From assembly GCA_040765295.1 (NCBI GenBank), contig JAXGSB010000001.1, forward strand, positions 186,001 through 250,000: a stretch of 64,000 nucleotides of DNA, in the 5' to 3' direction. The stretch is from Scatomorpha sp040765295 (GTDB lineage: Bacteria > Bacillota > Clostridia > Oscillospirales > Oscillospiraceae). Both the position numbers and the translations under genes were made by a program. Below, in pieces: positions 33,231 through 41,028 of this stretch. Positions within the stretch are counted from its first letter, which is position 1. The number at the start of each line of letters is the position of its first letter. The notes beneath the pieces were generated by a model. The model was not told the DNA's origin. It worked only from the letters and a program-made list of their open reading frames with translations, and did no database searches.

Positions 33231-33899
33231 ATGTTAGAAAATGTCAACTTTCCGCTAATCGGAACACCCGCGCCGGAATTTGTCGCACAAACAACTCAGG
33301 GAACTATCAACTTCCCCTCTGATTTTAAAGGAAAATGGGTAATTCTCTTTTCTCACCCCGCCGACTTCACTCCCGTCTGCACCACGGAGTTCATGACCTT
33401 TGCAAGTATGCACGAAGAGTTCAAGGCGCTGAATACCGAGCTGGTCGGTCTCTCCATAGACTCCATCCACTCGCACCTCGCCTGGCTGCAGGCAATCCGC
33501 GGCTACACTTGGAACGGAATTGAAAAACCTGCCGTCGAGTTTCCGCTTATTGCCGACCTCAAGATGGAAGTCGCCAAAAAATACGGAATGCTGCAGGGCG
33601 AGTCCGACACTGCCGCCGTCCGCGCGGTCTTCTTCATCGATCCCGAGGGGATTATAAAGACAATTCTCTACTATCCTGCCTCGCTGGGAAGAAACTTCGA
33701 AGAGATCAAGCGCATTGTCATCGGCCTTCAGAAGTCCGCGGCCGAGCAAGTCGCGCTCCCTGCCAACTGGCAGCCGGGCAAAGATGTCATCGTACCGCCT
33801 CCCGGAACCTGCGGAGCCATTCGCGAGAGAATGGAGCTGGTTAAAGGAGAGGGCTACGACATGAAGGACTGGTTTTTAACCTTTAGAAAAGATAAATAG
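33231..33899 (+). CDS. Peroxiredoxin, Prx6/AhpC-TSA family
   Basis: A 222-residue thiol peroxidase that reduces hydrogen peroxide and organic peroxides. The active site PADFTPVCTTE contains the peroxidatic Cys50 and Thr47. A second Cys194 lies in PPGTCGAIRERM, where archaeal and bacterial Prx6-type enzymes carry their C-terminal Cys. The ATG at 33231 is chosen for the AGGAGG site about 14 bases before it and because the family starts here; an earlier frame from 33093 has no binding site. The promoter carries a PerR-like box, so peroxide should induce it. The leader between promoter and start is about 140 bases. Confidence 0.93.
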   Translation: MLENVNFPLIGTPAPEFVAQTTQGTINFPSDFKGKWVILFSHPADFTPVCTTEFMTFASMHEEFKALNTELVGLSIDSIHSHLAWLQAIRGYTWNGIEKPAVEFPLIADLKMEVAKKYGMLQGESDTAAVRAVFFIDPEGIIKTILYYPASLGRNFEEIKRIVIGLQKSAAEQVALPANWQPGKDVIVPPPGTCGAIRERMELVKGEGYDMKDWFLTFRKDK

Positions 33900-33924
33900 A
33901 ATCTGACTGAAATCCGAGTATCTC

Positions 33925-33966
33925 AAAAAGGCAGAGGATTCCATATCCCCTGCCTTTTAATTTTTT
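33925..33966 (+). terminator. Peroxiredoxin terminator
   Basis: AAAAGGCAG and CTGCCTTTT form the outer stem, with further partial pairing inside, followed by AATTTTTTAAA. Confidence 0.75.
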
Positions 33967-34028
33967 AAACGCTTAATTCCGGCGTATTTAACGACGGGAG
34001 ATACCAAGCGAGGATTTATAAAAAGCAC

Positions 34029-34056
34029 TTGACAATTCAGCCAGGTTTTATATAAT
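34029..34056 (+). promoter_or_regulatory. tRNA-Gln promoter
   Basis: TTGACA (34029-34034), 16 bases, TATAAT (34051-34056). Both boxes match the consensus exactly, as usual for a tRNA gene. Confidence 0.85.
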
Positions 34057-34072
34057 GGTCGAGCGTCGATAA

Positions 34073-34146
34073 AGCGGGCTGGTGTAACGGTAGCACACCG
34101 GACTCTGACTCCGTTAGTGAGGGTTCGAATCCTTCGCCCGCTGCCA
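34073..34146 (+). tRNA. tRNA-Gln (CTG anticodon)
   Basis: A 74-nt cloverleaf with encoded CCA. The acceptor stem is AGCGGGC/GCCCGCT, the D arm GTGT/GCAC, and the anticodon loop CTCTGAC has CTG at 34105-34107. The T arm is GAGGG-TTCGAAT-CCTTC. The outermost anticodon-stem pair (C34098 with T34114) is a mismatch. It stands alone with its own promoter and terminator. Confidence 0.95.
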
Positions 34147-34147
34147 A

Positions 34148-34177
34148 AACCTCGGTAGAAATACCGAGGTTTTTTTT
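34148..34177 (+). terminator. tRNA-Gln terminator
   Basis: AACCTCGGTA and TACCGAGGTT around GAAA, followed by a run of T. Confidence 0.9.
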
Positions 34178-34289
34178 GTGTAAAGCCGCTTCCTCTGCAT
34201 CCGAAAAGGTCCGCCACTGCAACGGCCCTTGTGTTTATGCGAGGGCAGAGCGAAACTTTGTATAGAATTATTAATACCTTGATGATAGA

Positions 34290-34382
34290 ATGAACAAAGC
34301 TTCTCAAAGACCGAAGGAAAAAGCTGATATGCTCGATAAAAACGGCTACTACGTCGAGATATATCTTGCGGGGCAGGCGTAG
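34290..34382 (+). other. Short open frame, possible gene remnant
   Basis: A 30-codon frame from ATG 34290 ends in DKNGYYVEIYLAGQA. It has no ribosome binding site. It lies in the 287-base gap between tRNA-Gln terminator and the HNH gene and could be the tail of a lost gene. Nothing else is visible in this gap. Confidence 0.2.
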
Positions 34383-34465
34383 GATGAAACTTTGACGACA
34401 GCAATCTATCCGGTATAAGAAATATTCAAAGAGATAGAAAACGGGAGAATTGGAGGATATAAGCT

Positions 34466-35236
34466 GTGGAGCCAAGAAGAAACTGGACCAGAGAAGAGAC
34501 AATAGTAGCTTTTTATGTATATTGCATAGTTCCGTTTGCAAGCAGCAGCAAATCGAACCCGACGATTATTCATTATGCTAAGCTACTTGGCAGAACACCA
34601 TCAGCGCTAAATATGAAGATTGGAAATATTGGAAGATTGGACCCTGAGTTGAAAAAGCAAAACATTACAGGGCTAACTCATGGCGCGAAAATGGAAGAAG
34701 CGGTATGGGAAGAGTTTGAAAATAACAGAGAAAAGCTTGTTTATGAAGCAGAGCAAATCTTAGAAAATCTTTCAAAAAGAAATATGGAGAATATCTACTT
34801 AGACGATGACGAAAGAAACTATTCAAGCATGGACAGACTTAGACTTGTTAAAACAAGAGTAAATCAAAATTTTTTCCGCTCTTCCGTTTTATCAGCATAT
34901 AACAACAGTTGCGCAATAACAGGAATTAAAGTCAATGATTTTCTGGTGGCAAACCATATAAAACCGTGGGCAGCAGATGAAGACAACAGATTAAATCCGC
35001 ATAATGGAATCTGCCTTAACTCTATTCACGACAAGGCATTTGATAAAGGTTATCTGACAATAGACAAGAAATATAAAATTATTATTTCTGGCAAACTAAA
35101 GGAACTATACTCAAGTGGGTTTATTAAAGATGTTTTTCAAAAATATGAGGGACAGGAAATTATACTTCCGCAGAAATTTAAACCTTCCGCTGAATTTCTA
35201 GAATATCATAATGATGTGATTTTCAAGGGCAAATAA
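34466..35236 (+). CDS. HNH endonuclease domain protein
   Basis: A 256-residue protein. The C-terminal half is an HNH nuclease of the restriction-like type: NNSCAITGIKVNDFLVANHIKPW, then NPHNGICLNSIHDKAFDKG, supplying the conserved His-Asn-His residues. The N-terminal part begins RRNWTREETIVAFYVYC and contains TPSALNMKIGNI, which resembles a small helix-turn-helix that could recognise DNA. The start is GTG with TGGAGG 9 bases before. The gene is more A+T-rich than its neighbours and lies near a tRNA gene, suggesting acquisition. No methyltransferase lies next to it, so it could be a solitary modification-dependent or defence nuclease. Confidence 0.8.
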   Translation: MEPRRNWTREETIVAFYVYCIVPFASSSKSNPTIIHYAKLLGRTPSALNMKIGNIGRLDPELKKQNITGLTHGAKMEEAVWEEFENNREKLVYEAEQILENLSKRNMENIYLDDDERNYSSMDRLRLVKTRVNQNFFRSSVLSAYNNSCAITGIKVNDFLVANHIKPWAADEDNRLNPHNGICLNSIHDKAFDKGYLTIDKKYKIIISGKLKELYSSGFIKDVFQKYEGQEIILPQKFKPSAEFLEYHNDVIFKGK

Positions 35237-35335
35237 CACTTTGCTTTAGCTTTTTACATAAAAACATAGGAATTAAAATAATTGTTGTTTAATGCTATAA
35301 TAAACACAGAAAAAATAATAACTCGGAGGTAAGAT

Positions 35336-35692
35336 ATGCTGTTTATTTGCTATCCCCGCTGCTCGACCTGTAAAAAGGCGAAGCTTTGGCTCACCGAGCG
35401 CGGAGTCAATTTTGAAGAAAGAGACATAAAGCTCGAAAACCCTAAAAAAGAAGAGCTCGAAAAGTGGTATAAAAAGAGCTCTCTTCCGCTGAGGCGTTTT
35501 TTCAACACCAGCGGCGTTCAATACAGAGATTTAGAACTTAAAAACAAGCTCCCGAATATGAGCGACGACGAACAGCTTAAGCTGCTCGCCACCGACGGAA
35601 TGCTCGTAAAGCGCCCGCTGCTCGTATCGGATGACTTTGTACTTATCGGCTTCAAAGAGGCCGAGTGGGAAGAAGCCCTCGGCAAACGTTGA
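35336..35692 (+). CDS. ArsC/Spx-family thioredoxin-fold protein
   Basis: A 118-residue protein of the arsenate reductase (ArsC)/Spx family. The N-terminal CSTC motif (Cys9 and Cys12 in YPRCSTCKKAK) and the late KRPLLVSDDFVLIGF are typical. It is nearer to the YffB/YusI-like branch than to Spx, lacking the Spx RNA-polymerase-contact features I would look for. It may be a small thiol oxidoreductase. It is a single gene with TCGGAGG before the ATG and no arsenic genes nearby, so an arsenate role is not indicated. Confidence 0.82.
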   Translation: MLFICYPRCSTCKKAKLWLTERGVNFEERDIKLENPKKEELEKWYKKSSLPLRRFFNTSGVQYRDLELKNKLPNMSDDEQLKLLATDGMLVKRPLLVSDDFVLIGFKEAEWEEALGKR

Positions 35693-35721
35693 ATACATAA
35701 AACAAATAAGTGTTTTACAGC

Positions 35722-35754
35722 AAAAAATGAGCTGCGGAAATTTTCCGCAGCTCA
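35722..35754. terminator. Bidirectional terminator, ArsC-like and cupin genes
   Basis: Perfect 13-base arms TGAGCTGCGGAAA and TTTCCGCAGCTCA around a single T. A6 on the left gives a T-run for the minus strand. Confidence 0.85.
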
Positions 35755-35773
35755 ACTAAGTTTTCTTAAAGAA

Positions 35774-36121
35774 TCAGGTGTAGAGAATCAGCGCGACAAA
35801 AATCAGCGGCTCGTCACTTACATTCTTTATGCCGTGGCCTTCGCCGTCGTCCGTAAAGCTGACATCGCCGGGATAGAGCGTTCTCATAACGCCGTTGTCG
35901 TTATACTCGCCTTCGCCCTTGAGAATGTAATAGACTTCGGTATCGCCCTCGTGAATGTGATAGCCTACTTCACAGTTTTTCTCAAGACGGCAGAGACTGA
36001 ACAGGCGCCCCTTGCCTCCCATGAACTCGGCGGGAAGAATGGTCTTATAGAGAGCATAGCCCTCGCCGCCCTTTACGTTCTCGTTTCTTACAAATTCGCG
36101 ATCTTTATTGAGAAATAACAT
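35774..36121 (-). CDS. Single-domain cupin protein
   Basis: A 115-residue cupin. Motif 1 GYHIHEGDTEVYYILKGEG supplies metal ligands (two His and a Glu), and motif 2 LYPGDVSFTDDGEGHGIKN supplies the last His. The protein probably binds a metal and a small ligand; activity is unknown. It follows the HdeD-like membrane gene by 18 bases on the same strand and precedes a terminator, so both are probably co-transcribed. Confidence 0.85.
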   Translation of the reverse strand: MLFLNKDREFVRNENVKGGEGYALYKTILPAEFMGGKGRLFSLCRLEKNCEVGYHIHEGDTEVYYILKGEGEYNDNGVMRTLYPGDVSFTDDGEGHGIKNVSDEPLIFVALILYT

Positions 36122-36139
36122 CTTCTGTTTCCATCCTTT

Positions 36140-36958
36140 CTATTCTATAAGTTTTTCTTCTTCGGGTTGTGGAACTTCAGTTTCTTCAGGCTGCGGAACT
36201 TCAACTTCTTCGGCTTGCGGGATTTCGATCTCTTCGGGTACGGGAACCTCTTCTGGCTCCGAAAGCTCGGATTTCTCTAAAACTTCAGGAGTCTCCGAGG
36301 GCTCGGGAGGCAAGATTTCCTCCGCCTTTTGCGCTTCCAAAGCCGCAGTCTCCTCTGCAATCTGCTCTTCTAGGGCTTTCTTGTATAAACGCACGAGCCT
36401 TTGACGGTGGGCTGTGGAGAAAATTGCGTGAATCAGATTTTGCAGTCCGTCTAAGATGAGCGAGGCGCCCAGCATAATGATAATCATGTCGGCGGCAATT
36501 CCCAGAACCATGACGATTCCCATTGCAAGTGCCAGCAAAGACATCAAAAGGAGCGTCCACCAGCCGCCAAGCTCCAGACGTTTTGCATCGATAGCGGCTT
36601 GAATTTTGAAGACAGAGTCGAGTATCAGCAGCAAGCCGGCAATAACCTGAATAAAGCCCAAAAGCTCCTTCGGGCGAATCAGCAGTATGGCGCCGATTAC
36701 AACGCAGAGCATGCCTATGGAGAGAACGCCCGATTTGCCCACATCCATAACAGGAGTGATGGAGTAAACTATTATCATGATTATGCCGAAGAAGACAGCG
36801 GCAGAGCCGATGATAATGCACAGAGTGTTCAGTGAAAGAGTGGTCCACGCAATGGCGGCCGCGCCGAGGGCGATGAGCATTATGGCCGCCGCGTATTTGA
36901 TTATGAGGGGCTTTATGGAAAGTCTTTCGTCTTTGACTTCCTTTATGTTCTTTGCCAT
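36140..36958 (-). CDS. HdeD/DUF308-family membrane protein with acidic proline-rich tail
   Basis: A 272-residue protein. Residues about 20-195 hold six hydrophobic segments in three similar pairs, each with a small G-rich loop, as in the HdeD/DUF308 family. Residues about 205-272 form a cytoplasmic or extracellular tail, first Ala/Glu-rich and then with repeated units such as EEVPVPEEIEIPQAEE, VEVPQPEE and TEVPQPEE. HdeD in E. coli helps acid resistance, but most relatives are uncharacterised. The acidic tail is an unusual addition whose repeats may vary in number. Confidence 0.8.
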   Translation of the reverse strand: MAKNIKEVKDERLSIKPLIIKYAAAIMLIALGAAAIAWTTLSLNTLCIIIGSAAVFFGIIMIIVYSITPVMDVGKSGVLSIGMLCVVIGAILLIRPKELLGFIQVIAGLLLILDSVFKIQAAIDAKRLELGGWWTLLLMSLLALAMGIVMVLGIAADMIIIMLGASLILDGLQNLIHAIFSTAHRQRLVRLYKKALEEQIAEETAALEAQKAEEILPPEPSETPEVLEKSELSEPEEVPVPEEIEIPQAEEVEVPQPEETEVPQPEEEKLIE

Positions 36959-36991
36959 ATCTCAACCTCCAGAATTATCTGTGAGAATATT

Positions 36992-38386
36992 TTATCCCAA
37001 GAGAGTATAGCTTGCAAGCACACGCGCAAAGATTTTTATAGCGGTCATAGAGTCATTTAGATTCAGCCTCTCGTTGGCGCCGTGGATTCTTGCATCATAG
37101 CCGGGCATGCAGGGGCCGAAGCCGACGCCGCCCTCTATATTGTGGACATAGGTGCCGCCGCCTGTCGAAAGCGCCTCGCCCTTAAGCCCTGTGTAAAACT
37201 CATAGGCCTCGAGGAGAGTTTGTACGAATTCCGACTCGGTGGGGGTGTAGTGGGCATCCTTAAACTCGGTTTCCACCTCGAATCCTCTGCTTTCAATAAG
37301 CTTTATGTAGTTAAGCTCGTCCTCACGGGTGACAGCCAAAGGCAGTCTTGCATCGGTGCACAAACTTAAGCTTTTGCCGTCGAAGCGCAGAATCGAGGGG
37401 CAGAGAGTCAGATCTCCCGAAATTTCGTCCGAAATCTTAAGCCCGACCGACTTGCCGTCGTGCTCACCGTAGGGAAAGAGGAGACTCAGCTCTTTAACTG
37501 CCTCGGCAACGGGGCTTTTCAGTTCTAATGCGGTAATGAGCTCTAAAAGTCCCGTGAGCGTATTAAGTCCCACAGAGGGATTCGCCGCATGGGCGCTCTT
37601 GCCGCGGAGCTTAATGCTCCCCTCTTCAAAACTTAGAACAAGATTTCTCTCGGCGGCGAGAGCGGCGAGCTTTTCACGCTGCTCGGCGCTCAGAGCGAAG
37701 TTTATCTTTGCCTCGCCGAGTTCGGGCACCTGGTTTTGCGTGTTGCCCGCATAAAGCTCCGTTATATCTTCCGCAAAGGACTCATTTGTAAAAATTTTCT
37801 TGATTGTGGATGTGAGCCTGCCTTTTTCGACATTATAGACGGGGAAGCCGATGTCGGGGGTGAAGGTGCGCGCAGCGGCCTTTTCCACATTATAGAAATA
37901 GGGCAGGTCGCTCGAGGTGCACTCCTCGTCGGTGCCGAAGATGAGGCGGGCGTTGCCTTTTATGGGTAGTCCCAAATCTCTTATCAGTCTGAGGGCAAAG
38001 AGCGCCATGACGAAGGCCCCCTTGTTGTCGGCCACTCCGCGGCCATAGAGTTCTCCGTCTTTCTCGATAAGTGTGAAGGGGTCCGAGTCCCAGCCCGTGC
38101 CCTCGTGTACAATGTCGAGGTGGCAGAGAATGTCAAGCTCGCTCTCGGCCCCGGGTTTGAGTTCGGCCATACCCATTCTGTCGGAATAGCTTTTTGTTTC
38201 AAAGCCGTATTCCCTGCAAATCGCCAGAGCCTCGTTTAATACGGCCTTGGGGCCGGGGCCGTAGGGGGCGCCCTCCTCGGGCTCTCCCCTCACGCTTCTT
38301 ATTTTTACAATGCGGGCGAGAACTTCCGTGAATTCCTTCTCACATTCCGCCACCCAAGCTTCTATACGTCCGTTAATTTCCTTCAT
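36992..38386 (-). CDS. M20-family dipeptidase, PepV/Sapep-like
   Basis: A 464-residue metallopeptidase. The first metal motif is LCHLDIVHEG and the second GRGVADNKGAFV, giving His and Asp ligands. The catalytic Glu lies in FGTDEECTS. A lid domain with HAANPSVG follows, and GGGTYVHNIEG supplies the last ligands. Length and motifs fit PepV/Sapep dipeptidases, which cut dipeptides with free N-termini. It overlaps the amidohydrolase gene by 4 bases and is third in the Nudix-amidohydrolase-peptidase operon. Confidence 0.93.
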   Translation of the reverse strand: MKEINGRIEAWVAECEKEFTEVLARIVKIRSVRGEPEEGAPYGPGPKAVLNEALAICREYGFETKSYSDRMGMAELKPGAESELDILCHLDIVHEGTGWDSDPFTLIEKDGELYGRGVADNKGAFVMALFALRLIRDLGLPIKGNARLIFGTDEECTSSDLPYFYNVEKAAARTFTPDIGFPVYNVEKGRLTSTIKKIFTNESFAEDITELYAGNTQNQVPELGEAKINFALSAEQREKLAALAAERNLVLSFEEGSIKLRGKSAHAANPSVGLNTLTGLLELITALELKSPVAEAVKELSLLFPYGEHDGKSVGLKISDEISGDLTLCPSILRFDGKSLSLCTDARLPLAVTREDELNYIKLIESRGFEVETEFKDAHYTPTESEFVQTLLEAYEFYTGLKGEALSTGGGTYVHNIEGGVGFGPCMPGYDARIHGANERLNLNDSMTAIKIFARVLASYTLLG

Positions 38387-39648
38387 TGGGTTATCTCCTT
38401 AAGTTCATGTTTTGCTCTCTTATAAATATCCTGCGGGCTCTCGCCTATGAAAAATTCTCCGTTTTCATAGAGTATCTTGCCGTCTATCATCGTCATGCAA
38501 ACGCAGTCCTTTGAGCCTGAATACACAAGATTTTTCACAATGTTGTGCTCGGGCTGCATGCTGGGCCGATTCATATCGATAAGAACAAGGTCGGCGCGCT
38601 TCCCGACGGCTATGCAGTCGGACTCTGGGAAAACAAGCTCGGCACCGTTTTTCGTGGCGGCAAGCAGTATGTCCTCGGCCTCTATGACGGGACTTCCCTT
38701 TTGATTGAGGTCCGAGAGAAGGGAGGCCAAATACATCTCCCTGAAAATGTCGAGCGCATTGTTCGAGGCAGGCCCGTCGGTGCCCAGGCAGATGCGCACT
38801 CTCTTTTGCTTAAGTTTCGCGAGCGGGGCAATTCCGCTTCTCAATTTGAGGTTTGAGCAGGGACAGCTGACCACGCTAACACCTCGCTTTTTAAGTATGT
38901 CCATGTCCTCATCGCTCAGCCAAACTCCGTGGAAAACTCCCCCGCCGTGGTCGAAGAGTCCCAGTCTCTCAAATAAGGCGGGCGGGGTGAGGCCGTGGCG
39001 CTCAACACAGCCCTCGACCTCGGACTTTGTCTCCGACATGTGGGTGAAGACAGGGGCCCTAAAGCTGTGAGAGAGTTCGCTTATATACTCCATAAGCTCG
39101 CGGCTTGCCGTGTATTCGGCGTGAAAACCGAGATTATAGGAAATAAGCTCGGATACATTGTTGTATTTCTCATATTCCCTCAAAACACGGCTGTAATCGG
39201 GTGCGTCTTGAGTGATTGCGCCGCAGATCGAAGCTCTCATGCCGCATTCCGTACAGGCCGAGACAAAGCCATCGAGATGAAAATACATATCGAATATGGA
39301 TGTTACACCCGAGCTTAAATATTCCAAAATCGAGAGCTTTGTAAAGGTGTAGATGTTTTGCGGCGTGAGCTTTTCCTCCAGGGGCAGGATTTTTCCGAAG
39401 AGCCAGTCGCCGAGCTCCAGCCCGTCGGCATAGGAGCGAAATGCGCTCATGGGCGAATGTGTGTGGCAGTTTTTAAAGCCGGGCATTAAGAGCTTTCCCT
39501 CAAGATCAATCTCGCGCTCAAACTCGGGGAGCTCTGCGGGCGTTTTGCCCGTATAGCATATTTTTCCCTCTTTAACCCAGACTTCTTCGTTTTTAAGCTC
39601 AAAGCCCTCTCTCAGTGAGAGGACGGGACCGTTATAAAACCTAATCAT
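38383..39648 (-). CDS. Amidohydrolase, MtaD/SsnA-like deaminase family
   Basis: A 421-residue metal-dependent hydrolase. The first metal motif is FKNCHTHSPMS, near residue 60; HMSET and the Asp in CLGTDGPASNN are the later ligands. The pattern fits the aminohydrolase branch that deaminates 5-methylthioadenosine, S-adenosylhomocysteine or related rings. I start at the ATG at 39648 because GGAGG lies 8 bases before; an in-frame start at 39690 lies deep in the Nudix gene. ATGATTAG joins it to the Nudix stop. The exact substrate is open. Confidence 0.88.
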   Translation of the reverse strand: MIRFYNGPVLSLREGFELKNEEVWVKEGKICYTGKTPAELPEFEREIDLEGKLLMPGFKNCHTHSPMSAFRSYADGLELGDWLFGKILPLEEKLTPQNIYTFTKLSILEYLSSGVTSIFDMYFHLDGFVSACTECGMRASICGAITQDAPDYSRVLREYEKYNNVSELISYNLGFHAEYTASRELMEYISELSHSFRAPVFTHMSETKSEVEGCVERHGLTPPALFERLGLFDHGGGVFHGVWLSDEDMDILKKRGVSVVSCPCSNLKLRSGIAPLAKLKQKRVRICLGTDGPASNNALDIFREMYLASLLSDLNQKGSPVIEAEDILLAATKNGAELVFPESDCIAVGKRADLVLIDMNRPSMQPEHNIVKNLVYSGSKDCVCMTMIDGKILYENGEFFIGESPQDIYKRAKHELKEITQ

Positions 39649-40225
39649 TCTCAAGACCTCCGAATAAATCATAGGCAAAGCCGAAAGCAAAGGCCTGCGA
39701 CCACGAGCCCATTCTCTCGTTTTCGATTATTCTTTTAACTTCTTCCCTGGTGTAGAATGCGGCCTCGATATCCTCAAACTCGTCCAAGGCGGCGGGCTTA
39801 GGCTCTCCGCTTCCTTTTCCCACAACACAGCAGCAGCGCTCGTTTGAAAGGCCGACTGCGGGGTGAGAGGCGGGCAAAAACTTTATAAGCTCGAAGTCTT
39901 TGATTCCCGTTTCTTCATAAAGCTCCCTTTTGGCGGCCTCAACGGCATCTTCGCCCTTGTCGACAAGACCTGAGGGCAGACCGTAGATGTGCAGTCCGAG
40001 CTCCATTCTAAACTCGCGGACAAGCAGAATCTTCTGTCCGTCGGGACTGAGAACCAAGACGACAACCGCGTCAGGAGTTCCTGCGCCAAGCTCGCTCCTG
40101 TTTCTTATCGAGGGCGAGCGGGAAAACATTTCATAAACCTTGACGTTTCCGTTTAATTCATAGCTCACCTCGTATCGGCTGAGGAAGTCGCCGCCGTCTA
40201 TCTTTTTTATGTCTAAAAATTTCAT
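39641..40225 (-). CDS. Nudix hydrolase, ADP-ribose pyrophosphatase-like
   Basis: A 194-residue Nudix enzyme. The Nudix box GLVDKGEDAVEAAKRELYEETGI has all the consensus acidic residues (Glu101, Glu104, Glu105) and Gly107. The preceding LLVREFRMELGLHIYGLPSG fits ADP-ribose pyrophosphatases. It probably splits ADP-ribose or another nucleoside diphosphate-linked compound. It is the first gene of a three-gene operon, joined to the amidohydrolase by an 8-base overlap. Confidence 0.9.
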   Translation of the reverse strand: MKFLDIKKIDGGDFLSRYEVSYELNGNVKVYEMFSRSPSIRNRSELGAGTPDAVVVLVLSPDGQKILLVREFRMELGLHIYGLPSGLVDKGEDAVEAAKRELYEETGIKDFELIKFLPASHPAVGLSNERCCCVVGKGSGEPKPAALDEFEDIEAAFYTREEVKRIIENERMGSWSQAFAFGFAYDLFGGLEND

Positions 40226-40355
40226 TTTATGCTCCCCAGTTTTTCTGTTTTATATTATAGCAACAAGTAAATCTCTAAACAAGCGATGAAGCGTCAAAAA
40301 AACTGTGATACAATAAGTCAACAAAACAAAGCGAGATGAGAAGGAGCTTATTACT

Positions 40356-40976
40356 ATGAAAGTACTTATGATAAACGGCAGTCCGCACAAAAAAGGCGCT
40401 CTGGGCACGGCCTTTGAGGAGATGGAAAAGGTTTTCAAGAAAAACGGCATAGATTATGAAATTTTACAGGTCGGCGGAACGAGTGTTCGCGGCTGCACAG
40501 CCTGCGATAAATGTTACGAGCTTGGAAAATGCGTCTTCGACGACTTGGTAAACGTGGCCGCCGAAAAACTTAAAGATGCCGACGCCCTTGTTGTGGGGGC
40601 TCCGGTCTACTATGCGGGCGCAAACGGCAGCCTGGTTTCCTTTATGGACAGGCTCTTCTACAGCACACAACGCCTCAACAAGCGCTTTAAGGTCGGAGCC
40701 GCCGTGGTCTCGTGCAGAAGGGGCGGGGCAAGCTCCAGCTTCGACGGCATCAATAAATACTTCACCATAGCCGGAATGCCTGTGGCGAGCTCGCAGTATT
40801 GGAACTCTATTCATGGCAACAACAGGGAGGAAGCGCTTCAAGACCTTGAAGGGCTGCAAACCATGCGGACTTTGGCGGAAAATATAAGCTTTCTAATCAA
40901 AAGCATAGCTCTCGGGAAAGAAAAATACGGCTGTCCCGAAAGAGAAAAACTGATATTCACAAATTTTGTAAGATAA
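40356..40976 (+). CDS. Flavodoxin-fold NAD(P)H-dependent FMN reductase-like protein
   Basis: A 206-residue flavoprotein with the beginning KVLMINGSPHKKGALGTAF, the FMN phosphate loop of the family. GCTACDKCYELGKC contains four Cys in the style of iron-sulfur flavoproteins, though the spacing C-x2-C-x2-C-x6-C differs from a clear cluster motif. GAPVYYAGANGSLVSFMDRL contacts the isoalloxazine ring. It probably transfers electrons from NAD(P)H or reduced ferredoxin to an unknown acceptor. Confidence 0.85.
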   Translation: MKVLMINGSPHKKGALGTAFEEMEKVFKKNGIDYEILQVGGTSVRGCTACDKCYELGKCVFDDLVNVAAEKLKDADALVVGAPVYYAGANGSLVSFMDRLFYSTQRLNKRFKVGAAVVSCRRGGASSSFDGINKYFTIAGMPVASSQYWNSIHGNNREEALQDLEGLQTMRTLAENISFLIKSIALGKEKYGCPEREKLIFTNFVR

Positions 40977-40981
40977 GCACA

Positions 40982-41005
40982 ATGGGAGAGCGGAAGCTCT
41001 CCCAT
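40982..41005. terminator. Hairpin between convergent genes
   Basis: ATGGGAGAGC and GCTCTCCCAT around GGAA, followed on the plus strand by ATAATTTTAAATT. It probably ends both the flavoprotein and the NhaC-family genes. Confidence 0.7.
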
Positions 41006-41028
41006 ATAATTTTAAATTATTAAATTGC

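Noticed and set aside
34073..35336. A genomic island inserted at tRNA-Gln
   Set aside because: I found no repeat of the tRNA 3' end and no integrase gene, so only the nuclease gene itself is suspected as foreign.
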